NCBI GenBank assembly: GCA_934454585.1 | Contig: CAKSFP010000003.1 | Span: 62,001 to 126,000, forward strand | Source of the DNA: an uncultured Clostridia bacterium | Lineage (GTDB): Bacteria > Bacillota > Clostridia > UMGS1810 | DNA length: 64,000 bases | Direction of reading: 5' to 3' | Shown: positions 33,868 through 43,575 of the stretch, in pieces | Layout: the number at the start of each line of letters is the position of its first letter | Position numbering within the stretch: the stretch's first letter is position 1 | Program-made: the position numbers and the translations under genes | The notes under the pieces: model-generated | Database searches by the model: none | Told to the model about the DNA's origin: nothing | What the model saw: the letters and a program-made list of their open reading frames with translations, nothing else

Positions 33868-35871
33868 CTATTTGTTTGTCTTGGGCAGGTTTGCGCAGCA
33901 AGGTACAAGCGAACCACCCTCCCATGCAAATGCGCTTACAGTGTCACAATCTTTTGTAAGCGTGAGTTCAACAGTCTTTGTGCCCGTAATACTCTGTGTG
34001 CCGCACGGAAGCGTAAGTAACTGAACATCAGTGAGAGAGCCGTCCTTGTATGCCGCAACAATGAGTTCTACGCTGTCCTTTGAAAAATCTGTTGCGTTCA
34101 CGGTATAATTAACACTAACCGTATCACCTTTCTTGTATTTTGGTATATATTCATCTATGGCTATGCTAAACGAACCTGTCTGATAGATAAATTCCTTCCT
34201 TGTTTCGCACACTGCGTTTCCGTCAGTATATTTCACACCGTTGAGCAATATAAAATATTTGCTGCCGTCAGCAAGACCGTCTGCCGCAAGTGTAACTGTT
34301 TTTTTGTCCGCAGAAAGTGTTGCGGTTGATTCAACAGCCGTGCCGTTCTGCGCAAAAAGCTTTATGTTGTTTAAGGTGTTCACATCTACCGTATCCTTGA
34401 ATGTAAGTTTTGCCTTGTTTCCGCCACTGATAAGATTAGTAACAGACTTGCCGTCCGAAGTTGCGTAAACCTTTACATTGTCGATATATGCTTCCTTTTG
34501 GGCAGCTGTAAGTTTTGGAATTTCAACTTGTGGGCTCCACTTAAAAGATATATACTTTATGGCATTGAAATAGTTAAATCCCTCTACATAATTCGATTCC
34601 ACACCGTCAAGAGTGCATTTTGCCCTATTGTTGTCAATATCCAACTCCATTTTTACATGTTGCCATGTATTAATCGTAAGCGCCATATCACTTGCAGCAC
34701 CGGGCGCACGATATCCCCTGATATATGTAAAGTTAGCATTCTTTGTTGTATCATCAACATATGCATTTCCGCTCGGATGCTTCTTTTCGCCGTATTTATC
34801 GATATACGCTTTCAATCCGTATTTCGGCGTGGAATTTCCTGTACCCGAGCTGAATACCGCCTGTGCAAAGTTGCCATAATTCTCCCCGATGTTAAATGCC
34901 GCCATTGCCATTCCGCCGTAACCGACCCTGGCATCAAATTCGACATAAATTTTTCCCGAATCAACGCTTTGCGGAAGTTCATATCTTGCTATCGAGTTGA
35001 CCTTTCCGGTAAAATCAAGAACTTTTGTCCTGTTAAAGTTATTTACCTTTTCGCAATCATCGCGAATGCTGACCGTTACCCCGTCTTTAGCCCTCGTACC
35101 GTCCTTTCCGTCTTCGAAATTTTTCTCAATACTGTATGTTCCGTAGTTATCTTCTTTGTATACTTTTATATTATCAAACATAGATGATGCACCCGCACCC
35201 TTGTTACAATAAAAAGCAATGCCGCCGATTGCCGAGCCGAAATATTCATATCCCGTTACAGGTATGGATTCAACACCGTCTATATATACTGCAACGCTTT
35301 TGTTTGTAAGATCAATCTTAATCATGAAATGCTGCCATGTATTTTGTTTGAATGTCATCGGTGTTTCATCGGCAGTCTTTGTAAATGTGACGGTATCAGC
35401 CAAAGCCATCGGCGGATTGTGACTGCTGTCACTTTTCAAATATCCGAAGACACCCGTATTTGATATATAGACCGGCCATTTCTGGTATGTATCCGGACTG
35501 TCATTATAGACCAATCCGAAAGCAACATTTCCCATCCCCGGATTAATGTCAAACTCTGCAATAATTGTTCCGGTTGACACAGGTTCGTTAAACCACATTC
35601 TGAATCTTTTTTTTGTACCTGCGTCTTTGGTGTCAATATACTTTGTTTCATTGCCGCTGCCGGATTTGCCCTGATACACAATCGCATTATTATTCGATGC
35701 TGCATCGACAGCGCCGTAACCCTGAACCGACTTCGGCCCCGCGCCGACAGTCTCGTTTTCAAAATCCGTTTCAAAAAGTGTAACTTCCTTTTCACACATT
35801 GCAAAAGCCGTAGGGCAGGAAAGAGCAAACACCATGCTCAGTGCCAATACCATTGTCAATACTTTTTTCAT
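33868..35871 (-). CDS. Secreted protein with two LamG-like domains (order Y-X)
   Basis: A 667-residue paralog of the following gene. Signal peptide about 1-24, then domain Y (about 30-225: ETDFENETVGAG, FGLVYNDSPDTYQKW, FDNIKVYKE) and domain X (about 230-465: FNIGENYGNFAQAVF, YIRGYRAPGAASDMAL, KEAYIDNVKVYAT), followed by a short beta domain and a last domain near 560-667. The ATG at 35871 is chosen because GGGAGG precedes it and the signal peptide then starts cleanly; an upstream ATG at 35904 lies inside the preceding gene. Probably binds glycans on or near the cell surface. Confidence 0.78.
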   Translation of the reverse strand: MKKVLTMVLALSMVFALSCPTAFAMCEKEVTLFETDFENETVGAGPKSVQGYGAVDAASNNNAIVYQGKSGSGNETKYIDTKDAGTKKRFRMWFNEPVSTGTIIAEFDINPGMGNVAFGLVYNDSPDTYQKWPVYISNTGVFGYLKSDSSHNPPMALADTVTFTKTADETPMTFKQNTWQHFMIKIDLTNKSVAVYIDGVESIPVTGYEYFGSAIGGIAFYCNKGAGASSMFDNIKVYKEDNYGTYSIEKNFEDGKDGTRAKDGVTVSIRDDCEKVNNFNRTKVLDFTGKVNSIARYELPQSVDSGKIYVEFDARVGYGGMAMAAFNIGENYGNFAQAVFSSGTGNSTPKYGLKAYIDKYGEKKHPSGNAYVDDTTKNANFTYIRGYRAPGAASDMALTINTWQHVKMELDIDNNRAKCTLDGVESNYVEGFNYFNAIKYISFKWSPQVEIPKLTAAQKEAYIDNVKVYATSDGKSVTNLISGGNKAKLTFKDTVDVNTLNNIKLFAQNGTAVESTATLSADKKTVTLAADGLADGSKYFILLNGVKYTDGNAVCETRKEFIYQTGSFSIAIDEYIPKYKKGDTVSVNYTVNATDFSKDSVELIVAAYKDGSLTDVQLLTLPCGTQSITGTKTVELTLTKDCDTVSAFAWEGGSLVPCCANLPKTNK

Positions 35872-35890
35872 TAAAATTACCTCCCGAAAT

Positions 35891-38800
35891 TTATTTAATA
35901 ACATTGAGGAATGTAAACAAAGATGTATCTTTAGTCTTGCCTATGCCGCTGCCGTACTCGATCCAGCCCTTGCGCCCCGCGCCGTCATTATCGTTGACGA
36001 GCATGGAAAAACCGATGCTCTTAAGGCTGTCAAAATCTATATCCTTAGCGGTGATCTCGCTCCAGGGCACGCTTACCTCATAATAGCTGTGGCTGCCGTC
36101 ACGGCGAAAAGCAATCTGAGCCGACTCCACCTTGCCCTGGGGAAAAGCGTTGTCCTCGGAACCGTGGCGCCAGACTATCGGTCCGTCCGGTGTGTCGCCG
36201 AACGATATCTCCGTGAATGTGCCGCCGACGAACACATCGTGATCCCTCTGTTCAAATGTCGTGCCGAACTGCACCGAATCGTTTCGCCAGATGTACGAAT
36301 CCTTGTCTCCGGCGCTGTGTATATCGTCCGTCACATCGAGGAACAGATAAATGTTGTCCTCGTCATACTGTATCATGGTCTTTGCGCTCAGGTCATCGGT
36401 GCCGTTCCATGTGTAACCGGCAGAGAGATACACCTGCTGCTGAGTGTCGGAATAGAGCGTGGTGGTCTTGTTCCACTCGCCGTTCTCCGCAACCGCGTCT
36501 ATCTTCGGTTTCTGCTTGGCATAGCACGCAGCGGTGAAGTCAAGCTTCTTTGAATAATCATACCGCTGTCCGTCATCGGTATACACGGTGTATTTGAGCG
36601 GATATATCGCCATGCGCGGCACTTTTCCCGTTGCCGCCGTCACGAGTGCGCGGCTCGTCTCGGGGATGGTGTCGAAGTTTATCTCGCCCATTGCCCCGGT
36701 AATCTCTTTCGGCTCTGTGACAACTATCTTGCCGCTCTTTACAGGCGCGCCGACGGACTTGTTGTCTATGTTGAAATTAAGCCGCCACCTCGTCAGGTCG
36801 TCTATATTTATCGGCGACGCAGTCACGCTTGTTTCAATCTTCTCCGTTGTCTCTATGGGAAATTCGTACACAAAGGCGAGTTTCCCGTCCTGCGCATCTC
36901 CGTCATACACATTCAGCTTGGCGCTTGTGATAACTCCCGGTTCATTGCAGATGCGAAACCTATATTCCGCGCCCGTCTCAAGTGCAGCTGCGCCGCTCAA
37001 ATCTCCCATATTTGCCGGGAGTGAGAGCCGTGCCGAAAGACCGCCTGTGCACTTTGTCGGCGACACAGTGAGTACACTTCCTGCCGCAACAGCAAATTTT
37101 GTCTTGTCAAATTCTATCGGGTTGTCGCAGAGCGCGACATCATCTATATCACCCTCAATATACTGCACCGCCTCGCCTATCATGAGCGAATACACGCCGT
37201 CCTTGCCATACACGGTTTCTTCGTTGCCGTAGATGTCTATCAGCTTAAGGCTCGGCGCGGAGCACTTAAAGGAAAATACCCTCGGACTCTGCCCCGTGTA
37301 CCACAGCGGCATTGCCAATCCGCCATCGTCTGCGCGGCGGAATATGTAGGCATACACCCCGTCCGTCTCGCTTATTTTTTTGTGTATTCTCGCATTCATG
37401 AGCACTTTGTTCATGTTTGCGTCGGCAATGAAATTCTCTCTTGCGGCATAATTGACCTTTGCCGCATCGGGAATAGCCGTCTCCACATGACCGTAATTTG
37501 CTTCGTTGTAGGCATCGTTGGACCCGTCGCGGGAAAAATCATAAAACGCAAACGCTCCCGTGAGTCCCTGCGCATTGTACATGATATAATTTCGCACATT
37601 CACGATAGCCTGTCTGAAGGTTGTGCCGGTTATTGCCGAGTTTGAATGATAACCCAGTTCGGAATAATTGATTATGGGTTCAAAGCCCATTTTCTCTTTG
37701 AAGATATTTTTGAATTTAACTGTGCTCTCAACATGGCCTATCTCGGGCGCAACTCCGTGCGAATAAGGATGTATCGCAATGGCGTCGACATATTTGCCGA
37801 TGTCCTTTATATCAAGCACATCGCGGAAAAAGTCTTCCGTTGCGCCGCCCGCCATATCCGTTATACTCATCACGCCAATCTCCGAATCCGGGTCAAGCTC
37901 CCTAATCTTCTTTGCCGTCATAAGTGCCAGTTCACCATATTGTGTCGCACTTGCGCCGCCCTTATTGAACGACTTGATGTTGGGCTCGTTCCATATCTCA
38001 TATGACCTGACGGGGAGGTTGCTCGCCTGCAACTGGCGAACAATAAAATCCGTGTACTGCACAAAAGCCGCTTTGCCCTCGTCAGTGACGGGAATTGACT
38101 GATTGTGAGTTCCCTCGTACTTGGTGTTGCCATAGCACAGCAGCAGATTCAACTCCACTCCCGAATCCTTGAGCGCGTCCACAATGTCTTGACACTCCTT
38201 TGTAAAACGGAAAGAATATTTTCCCGCGTTCGTCGGGTCGACCGCTGCCCACGCAAAGGATTTTCTCACAAAGCCGGCATTGGATTTTTTGATGACCTCG
38301 ATTCCCTCATATGGATCATATCCTGCCCAGTCCCAGTGGATGTTATATCCGAAGTCTTTGTTCTTGCTGCCGTCGGTACAGTTGTTTATGTAGGAATACG
38401 GCACCTCGTCACTGTGCGAGAATCCGTCGCCGGCGAGCGACACCGCAAAATTGTACAGTCCGTATCTGTCGCCGCCCACGGGCACCGACACCGTGCGCAC
38501 CTCTTTTGGCGCAAGGGTCATTGTCTCCTTTGCCTCAGATACTGTCGCTTTGCCGGAATCCGCAGCGGTGTAGTTCACGGTAAATGTCTTTTCTTCATTT
38601 GAATAATTGGTGTACTCGACATCGAATTTCTTATCCTGTCCGTTGCCGAATATGTTTCCGAGTTCGCTCGATTTAATGCCGCTTATGCGCACCGGGTTTT
38701 TCGCCTTGTATTTGTACACCCTCACTCCGCCGATGAGCACATTGCCGCTCGAAAAGCGTATGCTCTTGGAACGGACAGTAACGCACAGATCATAGCCGCC

Positions 38801-39265
38801 GTACAGCCTGTCGGAAAAGAGCGCGTCATCGAGCGTGAAGCGCGCCGTCGTCCATTCCTGACTTGTGCCCAGATAGACGCACTTTGTCTCCTTGGTCGCA
38901 CTCGTCATGGAGTCGTATATGATGTTGAAAACGGATTTATCCGCATCGAGATAATCCACTTCCACAACATATTCCGTGCCGTCGCTGTTGCCCTTGGCAA
39001 AGCCGTCGGCAAGGTTTATCCTGATGCTGCCCGATGTGTCCGATGCAGAATTGAGCAGCCAGCCTTTTCGTCCGCCGCGGTCGTTTACCGTGATGTTGGC
39101 GCTTGTTGCCATGGTCGCGCCTGCTATACTGCCGTTTTTCGTCATGCCGTCGGAGAATGTCACCTCGGCAACGGGCACTTCGGTATCATTTATCCCCTGT
39201 GCAAACGCACACTGACACATGAGCGAGAGTGCCGCCAAAGCAGCCACAATTTTTTTGTATTTCAT
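35891..39265 (-). CDS. Large secreted clan GH-A-like hydrolase with C-terminal CBM9-like domain
   Basis: The 1124-residue protein has a signal peptide (about 1-22), an N-terminal beta-sandwich (30-190), an Ig-like domain (200-290), a TIM barrel (300-640), another beta domain and a C-terminal CBM9-like domain (about 915-1124: PKIDAVAENGEWN..., WRNDSVQF). The likely acid/base is E427 (IWNEP), and the nucleophile E536 (NYSELGYH). The ATG at 39265 fits GGGGGA with 6-base spacing; ATGs further upstream fit worse. It is the first hydrolase after the permease genes, so it probably makes the oligosaccharides that the ABC system imports. Confidence 0.85.
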   Translation of the reverse strand: MKYKKIVAALAALSLMCQCAFAQGINDTEVPVAEVTFSDGMTKNGSIAGATMATSANITVNDRGGRKGWLLNSASDTSGSIRINLADGFAKGNSDGTEYVVEVDYLDADKSVFNIIYDSMTSATKETKCVYLGTSQEWTTARFTLDDALFSDRLYGGYDLCVTVRSKSIRFSSGNVLIGGVRVYKYKAKNPVRISGIKSSELGNIFGNGQDKKFDVEYTNYSNEEKTFTVNYTAADSGKATVSEAKETMTLAPKEVRTVSVPVGGDRYGLYNFAVSLAGDGFSHSDEVPYSYINNCTDGSKNKDFGYNIHWDWAGYDPYEGIEVIKKSNAGFVRKSFAWAAVDPTNAGKYSFRFTKECQDIVDALKDSGVELNLLLCYGNTKYEGTHNQSIPVTDEGKAAFVQYTDFIVRQLQASNLPVRSYEIWNEPNIKSFNKGGASATQYGELALMTAKKIRELDPDSEIGVMSITDMAGGATEDFFRDVLDIKDIGKYVDAIAIHPYSHGVAPEIGHVESTVKFKNIFKEKMGFEPIINYSELGYHSNSAITGTTFRQAIVNVRNYIMYNAQGLTGAFAFYDFSRDGSNDAYNEANYGHVETAIPDAAKVNYAARENFIADANMNKVLMNARIHKKISETDGVYAYIFRRADDGGLAMPLWYTGQSPRVFSFKCSAPSLKLIDIYGNEETVYGKDGVYSLMIGEAVQYIEGDIDDVALCDNPIEFDKTKFAVAAGSVLTVSPTKCTGGLSARLSLPANMGDLSGAAALETGAEYRFRICNEPGVITSAKLNVYDGDAQDGKLAFVYEFPIETTEKIETSVTASPINIDDLTRWRLNFNIDNKSVGAPVKSGKIVVTEPKEITGAMGEINFDTIPETSRALVTAATGKVPRMAIYPLKYTVYTDDGQRYDYSKKLDFTAACYAKQKPKIDAVAENGEWNKTTTLYSDTQQQVYLSAGYTWNGTDDLSAKTMIQYDEDNIYLFLDVTDDIHSAGDKDSYIWRNDSVQFGTTFEQRDHDVFVGGTFTEISFGDTPDGPIVWRHGSEDNAFPQGKVESAQIAFRRDGSHSYYEVSVPWSEITAKDIDFDSLKSIGFSMLVNDNDGAGRKGWIEYGSGIGKTKDTSLFTFLNVIK

Positions 39266-39275
39266 AAGCATCCCC

Positions 39276-40163
39276 CTATTCCTTGACTCCGCCGACTTTC
39301 TGACCGCCAAGGATGTGTTTCTGGAAGATGATGTACAGCACGGTCGGAGGTATCATGCCGAACACGAGCGCAAGCATATACTGGTCGAGCTGATACTGGG
39401 TTTTCATGCGATAGAGTTTGACCGTAACCGGCATGAAATCCTCATCCTTTATGACGAGCATCGGCCAGAGAAAGCCGCTCCATGATCCAACAATTATCCT
39501 TATTGCCGCAACCATGAGCACCGGCACCGAAAGCGGCAGCAGCACATTCCAAAATGTCTTGAAATCCGAGCAGCCGTCTATCCTTGCCGCCTCTATCAGC
39601 GATATCGACACGGAGTCGAAATTGTTCTTGAAAAGCAGGGTTGTAAAGATGTTTGCCGCACTCATAATCCACAGTGGGAAATATGTACCGATAAGGCTGA
39701 CATGCACCAGCGGCACATCGTTGAATATCATAAACAGCGGCACGGTTCTTATCGACCCCGGCATCATCATAGTCCACAGCAGCAGTGCCATGACAAGCTT
39801 GGTGCCCTTGGGGCGCAGCCTTGAGAGCACATAGCCGCCGAGTGCCGGCACGGTTATGCCGAAAACGAGGTCGCCGGCGCAGATTATGAGCGATGCCAGG
39901 TAGCTCTTGCCGAGTTTGAGCAGATTCCATACTTCGACAAGCTTGCCGAGGCGAATCTCTTTCGGCAGAATCTCCGGCGGCACCTGATAGATCTCCTTGA
40001 CCGACTTAAAACCGGAAAGGAGCACCCACAGCGACGGCACCACACTGATGATACAAAGAAGTATCAAGCAGGCGAATATCGCCCAATAGAGCACCTTATA
40101 CTTGATTTCTTTCATCTCGAGAGAGTTCATTATTCCCGTTGTTTTGTCCTGAAAAGCTTTCAA
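39276..40163 (-). CDS. Carbohydrate ABC transporter permease (MalG type)
   Basis: The 295-residue inner permease has six predicted helices, and the EAA loop EAARIDGCSDFKTFWNVLLPLSVPV contacts the ATPase. The start is taken as TTG at 40163, because GGGAGGG lies 7-8 bases before it and the ATG farther down has no good site. No ATPase gene is in the window; a shared MsmX-type ATPase encoded elsewhere is usual in Firmicutes. It lies directly after the MalF-type gene and before the CBM9 hydrolase. Confidence 0.93.
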   Translation of the reverse strand: MKAFQDKTTGIMNSLEMKEIKYKVLYWAIFACLILLCIISVVPSLWVLLSGFKSVKEIYQVPPEILPKEIRLGKLVEVWNLLKLGKSYLASLIICAGDLVFGITVPALGGYVLSRLRPKGTKLVMALLLWTMMMPGSIRTVPLFMIFNDVPLVHVSLIGTYFPLWIMSAANIFTTLLFKNNFDSVSISLIEAARIDGCSDFKTFWNVLLPLSVPVLMVAAIRIIVGSWSGFLWPMLVIKDEDFMPVTVKLYRMKTQYQLDQYMLALVFGMIPPTVLYIIFQKHILGGQKVGGVKE

Positions 40164-40176
40164 TTCGCACCCTCCC

Positions 40177-41100
40177 TTACAGATTTTCCGAAACTTTTTT
40201 GTCAAGTCTGAAGTAGAATATCGTCATGATAATCAGTATGACAAACACTATGTTTCCCGTAGCCATTGCCGTGCCCACGCGGAAATTCTCAAATCCCTGT
40301 TTGTACGCCCAGTACACAAGTGACATGGACGCATTGTTCGGTCCGCCGCCCGTCATTGTCATGGGCGCCTCGAGGATCTGGAACACGCTTATTATCTGAT
40401 TTATGAGCATAAGCAGCATCATGCCCGATATCTGCGGCACGGTAATCGACCACAGGCGGCGCGCAACTCCGGCGCCGTCTATGGTTGCCGCTTCATACAA
40501 ATCACGGTTCACGCCTTGCAGTGCCGCCAGATACATCAACATAGCTGCCGGCATGGAGCTCCATGTGGTGGTCAGCACTATGAGCGGTATGGTGAGTTTC
40601 TCGTTCTGCAGCCAGCCGACAGGCTGAGCGCCAAAGAGCGACAGCACCATGTTGAACATACCGCCGGCATCGGGAAAGAGCATCAGATACCATATGATAG
40701 CCGCCGCAACTCCCGGCAGTATATGAGGAAAATATATAAGCGTCTTAAACCCCGAATTGAAGTGTACCATCTCGTTTATCATAAGCGCCACGACAAGCGG
40801 CGCAAGGTAACCTATGAGCAGTGACCAGATCACATATTTGACGGTGTTCCACAGGATTTTTGCAAACATGGTGTTAGTGAGCACAGCTTTGTAGTTGGCA
40901 AATCCGGCAAATCCGGTGACGGTGTAGCCCTGCATATCGCACAGCGACCAGATAATACCCATCACCTGCGGATACCATATGAGCAGCACCACCACAAAGA
41001 GCAGCGGCAGCAGAAGCAACCATGCCTCAAACTCCTTGCCGAATATTGCGATTTTTCCCTTGCTGAGATTTTTATTTTTAGTTTCATTAATGTTTTTCAA
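40177..41100 (-). CDS. Carbohydrate ABC transporter permease (MalF/UgpA type)
   Basis: The 307-residue partner of the MalG-type permease, with six helices and the EAA loop YEAATIDGAGVARRLWSITVP. The family hallmark MTGGGPNNASMSLVYW is present. The start is TTG at 41100; an ATG a few bases on is out of frame. Gene order binding protein, MalF type, MalG type is the classical CUT1 arrangement for oligosaccharides. Confidence 0.93.
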   Translation of the reverse strand: MKNINETKNKNLSKGKIAIFGKEFEAWLLLLPLLFVVVLLIWYPQVMGIIWSLCDMQGYTVTGFAGFANYKAVLTNTMFAKILWNTVKYVIWSLLIGYLAPLVVALMINEMVHFNSGFKTLIYFPHILPGVAAAIIWYLMLFPDAGGMFNMVLSLFGAQPVGWLQNEKLTIPLIVLTTTWSSMPAAMLMYLAALQGVNRDLYEAATIDGAGVARRLWSITVPQISGMMLLMLINQIISVFQILEAPMTMTGGGPNNASMSLVYWAYKQGFENFRVGTAMATGNIVFVILIIMTIFYFRLDKKVSENL

Positions 41101-41129
41101 ATTTAATCAACCTTTCATCCGTTGAAAAA

Positions 41130-42512
41130 TTACTCTGCGTTGTTAAGATAGTTTGTCTGGAAATCCTTTGCGGCGTTTGCAATGAGCTGAGCGCAGTCCG
41201 CATTTTCGTTCGTGAGCACTGCCTGTATGCACGCGTCGAGCACACCGTAGAGATCCTGACAGCAAACGGGTTCTTCCGGCTTAACGCTTATCCCGTCAAA
41301 GTTTGAATACTGCTCGAGGTGTCCGGGAGCAACATTAATATTGTCCTCCTGGAGTTTGTAGCCGAATTTGTTTCTCTCGGAATCCGCACTCCAGCTGGAG
41401 AAAGTTTTCTGACCTACCAGATATCCCTCTTTAAGTCTAGCTTCAAGGCTGCTCTGCGCTGATTTTTTAACATCGTCCGTAAGATTGGGCGTGATGCCGA
41501 TGAACTCAAGCCATTTGAACGCCGCGTCTTTCTGGGCGTCCGTGGTGTTGTTTGCAAGTGCCCTTGTGGTGCCGCCCATAAGGGTGATATGCGCCTTTTT
41601 GCCCGCCGGTATCGCGCCTATGGCTATGTCGTCTTTATTCATGCCGTAGTTGGATATGAGCGATTCCGCAGGTCTGCTCGCCAGGTAAAACGCTCCCTGG
41701 TCTGTCGCATAGAGTTTCTGTGCCTCGGCGTTGTCTATGAGCACATTTGCATTTAAGGTGTTGTACTTCCACTTGAGGTCTTTTATCCACTGCAGCACTT
41801 CCACGCACTCGGGAGTGTCAAATGTAGCTTTCCACTTGCCGTCCTGTTTTTCCATGAAGTTGACTCCGTTTGACCACGCAATCACGGTGAAGTGCCAGCC
41901 GCCGGCATTTGCGGTTGTCGGCATTATGAAGCCTGCCTTGCCGGTCTTTTCGGTAATGGTTTTTGCAAACTCGGTCAGCTCATCATATGTCTTGGGGAAT
42001 ATGGGGTTGTCGTTCTCGTCCACATATCCCGCCTGACGCAGCAGATTCATGTTTGCCAAAAGTCCCATGGCGTAAGTATCGTCCGGCACGACATAGTACT
42101 TGCCGTCACGCTCAACCATGCTTCTTATGGCGTCGTTAATCTGGTCGGCATAGCCGAATTTTTTCATCTGATCTGTGATATCTGCCGCATATCCGGCGTC
42201 TATAATTCTGTTTACCTCGGTAAAGTACACTCCGTAAAGATTAGGCAGCTGTCCGCTCGCCGCTTTGGGCAGAAAGGTTTCCACGGAGAATGTGTATGTA
42301 TCAGGTACTATTTCAATCTCATTGCCGTATTTTTCGGTAAATCTCTTAAGCGCATTGTTCATACTGTCCAAAGATGCACCTTCTTTGGTAGGCCAGCCGC
42401 CGACGGTGAGTTTCACCTTGCCGCTGCCTGATGTGGTGGTTGTGTCGCCGCATGAGCACACCGAAAGTGCCACAAGCACGGCGGCGGTTATTGCCGCAAT
42501 CTGTTTTTTCAT
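41130..42512 (-). CDS. Extracellular sugar-binding lipoprotein of ABC importer
   Basis: The 460-residue family-1 solute-binding protein. The signal peptide ends in a lipobox VCSC with C21 as the likely acylated residue, followed by a Thr/Ser linker. Typical segments are YDELTEFAKTITEKTG and PDDTYAMGLLANMNLL. A good promoter lies upstream (42548-42575). It begins the long minus-strand glycan locus. The divergent YesM/YesN-type system probably controls it in response to sugar. The ligand is not predictable. Confidence 0.93.
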   Translation of the reverse strand: MKKQIAAITAAVLVALSVCSCGDTTTTSGSGKVKLTVGGWPTKEGASLDSMNNALKRFTEKYGNEIEIVPDTYTFSVETFLPKAASGQLPNLYGVYFTEVNRIIDAGYAADITDQMKKFGYADQINDAIRSMVERDGKYYVVPDDTYAMGLLANMNLLRQAGYVDENDNPIFPKTYDELTEFAKTITEKTGKAGFIMPTTANAGGWHFTVIAWSNGVNFMEKQDGKWKATFDTPECVEVLQWIKDLKWKYNTLNANVLIDNAEAQKLYATDQGAFYLASRPAESLISNYGMNKDDIAIGAIPAGKKAHITLMGGTTRALANNTTDAQKDAAFKWLEFIGITPNLTDDVKKSAQSSLEARLKEGYLVGQKTFSSWSADSERNKFGYKLQEDNINVAPGHLEQYSNFDGISVKPEEPVCCQDLYGVLDACIQAVLTNENADCAQLIANAAKDFQTNYLNNAE

Positions 42513-42547
42513 AAGAAATCCTCCTTGTGATTTATTTTGTTGATTAA

Positions 42548-42575
42548 ATTATATCATCATTTCTCGTGCTGACAA
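42548..42575 (-). promoter_or_regulatory. Promoter of the sugar ABC importer/hydrolase locus
   Basis: TTGTCA (42575-42570), 16 bp, TATAAT (42553-42548), about 35 bases before the start of the binding-protein gene. It may drive all eleven genes to 21372, unless copy A of the miniature element stops part of the transcripts. Confidence 0.6.
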
Positions 42576-42630
42576 AGTATATAAAACAGACTTTATAGGT
42601 GACAATAAGGACATATTATCGATTTACGGA

Positions 42631-42659
42631 TTGATTTTTGTGCGATTTTGATATAAGAT
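42631..42659 (+). promoter_or_regulatory. Promoter of the sensor/regulator operon
   Basis: TTGATT (42631-42636), 17 bp, TAAGAT (42654-42659), 39 bases before the sensor start. Divergent to the importer promoter. Confidence 0.5.
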
Positions 42660-42698
42660 ATATAATAGGTTGAAAAACTCACATACAAGGAGAGAAAA

Positions 42699-43562
42699 AT
42701 GTTTTCAAGTATACGCAAAAAGCTGAATATCTCCGTGCTTATAATCGTCGGCGCCATACTGATTTTTTCTTTCTCGTCGCTGTACGGTTCATTCCGCATG
42801 ATTCTTGATAAGAGCTATTCCGAGAGCACGGCGCGTTTTGCCAGGCAGGAAGTGTTCAACAGTTCGGTAACGCTTGCCACTGTGGCATCAAGCATAGACG
42901 CCATGACGAAGTTTAACGGCTTTGAATCGGCCGCGCGCACTTACAACGCATATTTCATAAACAATGTACGAAACGCCATTCAATACTATCCTTATTACAA
43001 TTCATTTGTCATGTTCTCGGACGGCGAACCGATGTATTACTTCGGATATATACACCGCGACAAAGCCATGCTGGACGATATATCCGCCGCAATAGGCGAC
43101 GCCGACTCCGGCTGGAGCATATTCGACAACAAACTTATATATATACGCAAATATCGCACTGACGGCAAAACCGCCTATGCCGCATTCGGCATAAACACCG
43201 ATGTAGCCGCGGCGGACTTTGCCTCGGACAACACCTTTGCCGGGCACAACTGTGTTTATATAGCTGCGCAAAACGGCAACGGCATCATACTGCAGGGTGA
43301 CAGCAAGACCGACTTTGACCCTGACGCATGCGCAGACAGATTCGGTTCTAAAATATATAGCGAAAAAATCGGCGGCACAAATCTTACCGCCCATATATCC
43401 AACCGCAGCGCATACACCGACAGACGAAGCGCAGCGACAGTTTCCCTATGCATAATTGTCGGAACTCTGATCATGCTGATATGTTACCTGACCGTGAACA
43501 GGCTGGGGCTGGAGATAGAACATCAGCTTGACAAAATACACAATCAGATGCAGAACTATTAG
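42699..43562 (+). CDS. Kinase-less transmembrane sensor (YesM-type input module only)
   Basis: The 287-residue protein has a helix at about 10-28, an extracytoplasmic domain of some 215 residues with a Cache-like feel (YYPYYNSFVMFSDGEPMYYFGY, GWSIFDNKLIYIRKY), and a second helix at about 246-264, ending 23 residues later in an amphipathic tail. This is the layout of a YesM-type histidine kinase cut off before HAMP and kinase domains. The response regulator starts 13 bases on with its own binding site and is followed by a complete kinase, so the short form looks genuine. It may form mixed sensors with that kinase. Confidence 0.75.
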   Translation: MFSSIRKKLNISVLIIVGAILIFSFSSLYGSFRMILDKSYSESTARFARQEVFNSSVTLATVASSIDAMTKFNGFESAARTYNAYFINNVRNAIQYYPYYNSFVMFSDGEPMYYFGYIHRDKAMLDDISAAIGDADSGWSIFDNKLIYIRKYRTDGKTAYAAFGINTDVAAADFASDNTFAGHNCVYIAAQNGNGIILQGDSKTDFDPDACADRFGSKIYSEKIGGTNLTAHISNRSAYTDRRSAATVSLCIIVGTLIMLICYLTVNRLGLEIEHQLDKIHNQMQNY

Positions 43563-43575
43563 GAGGTTTATAAAA

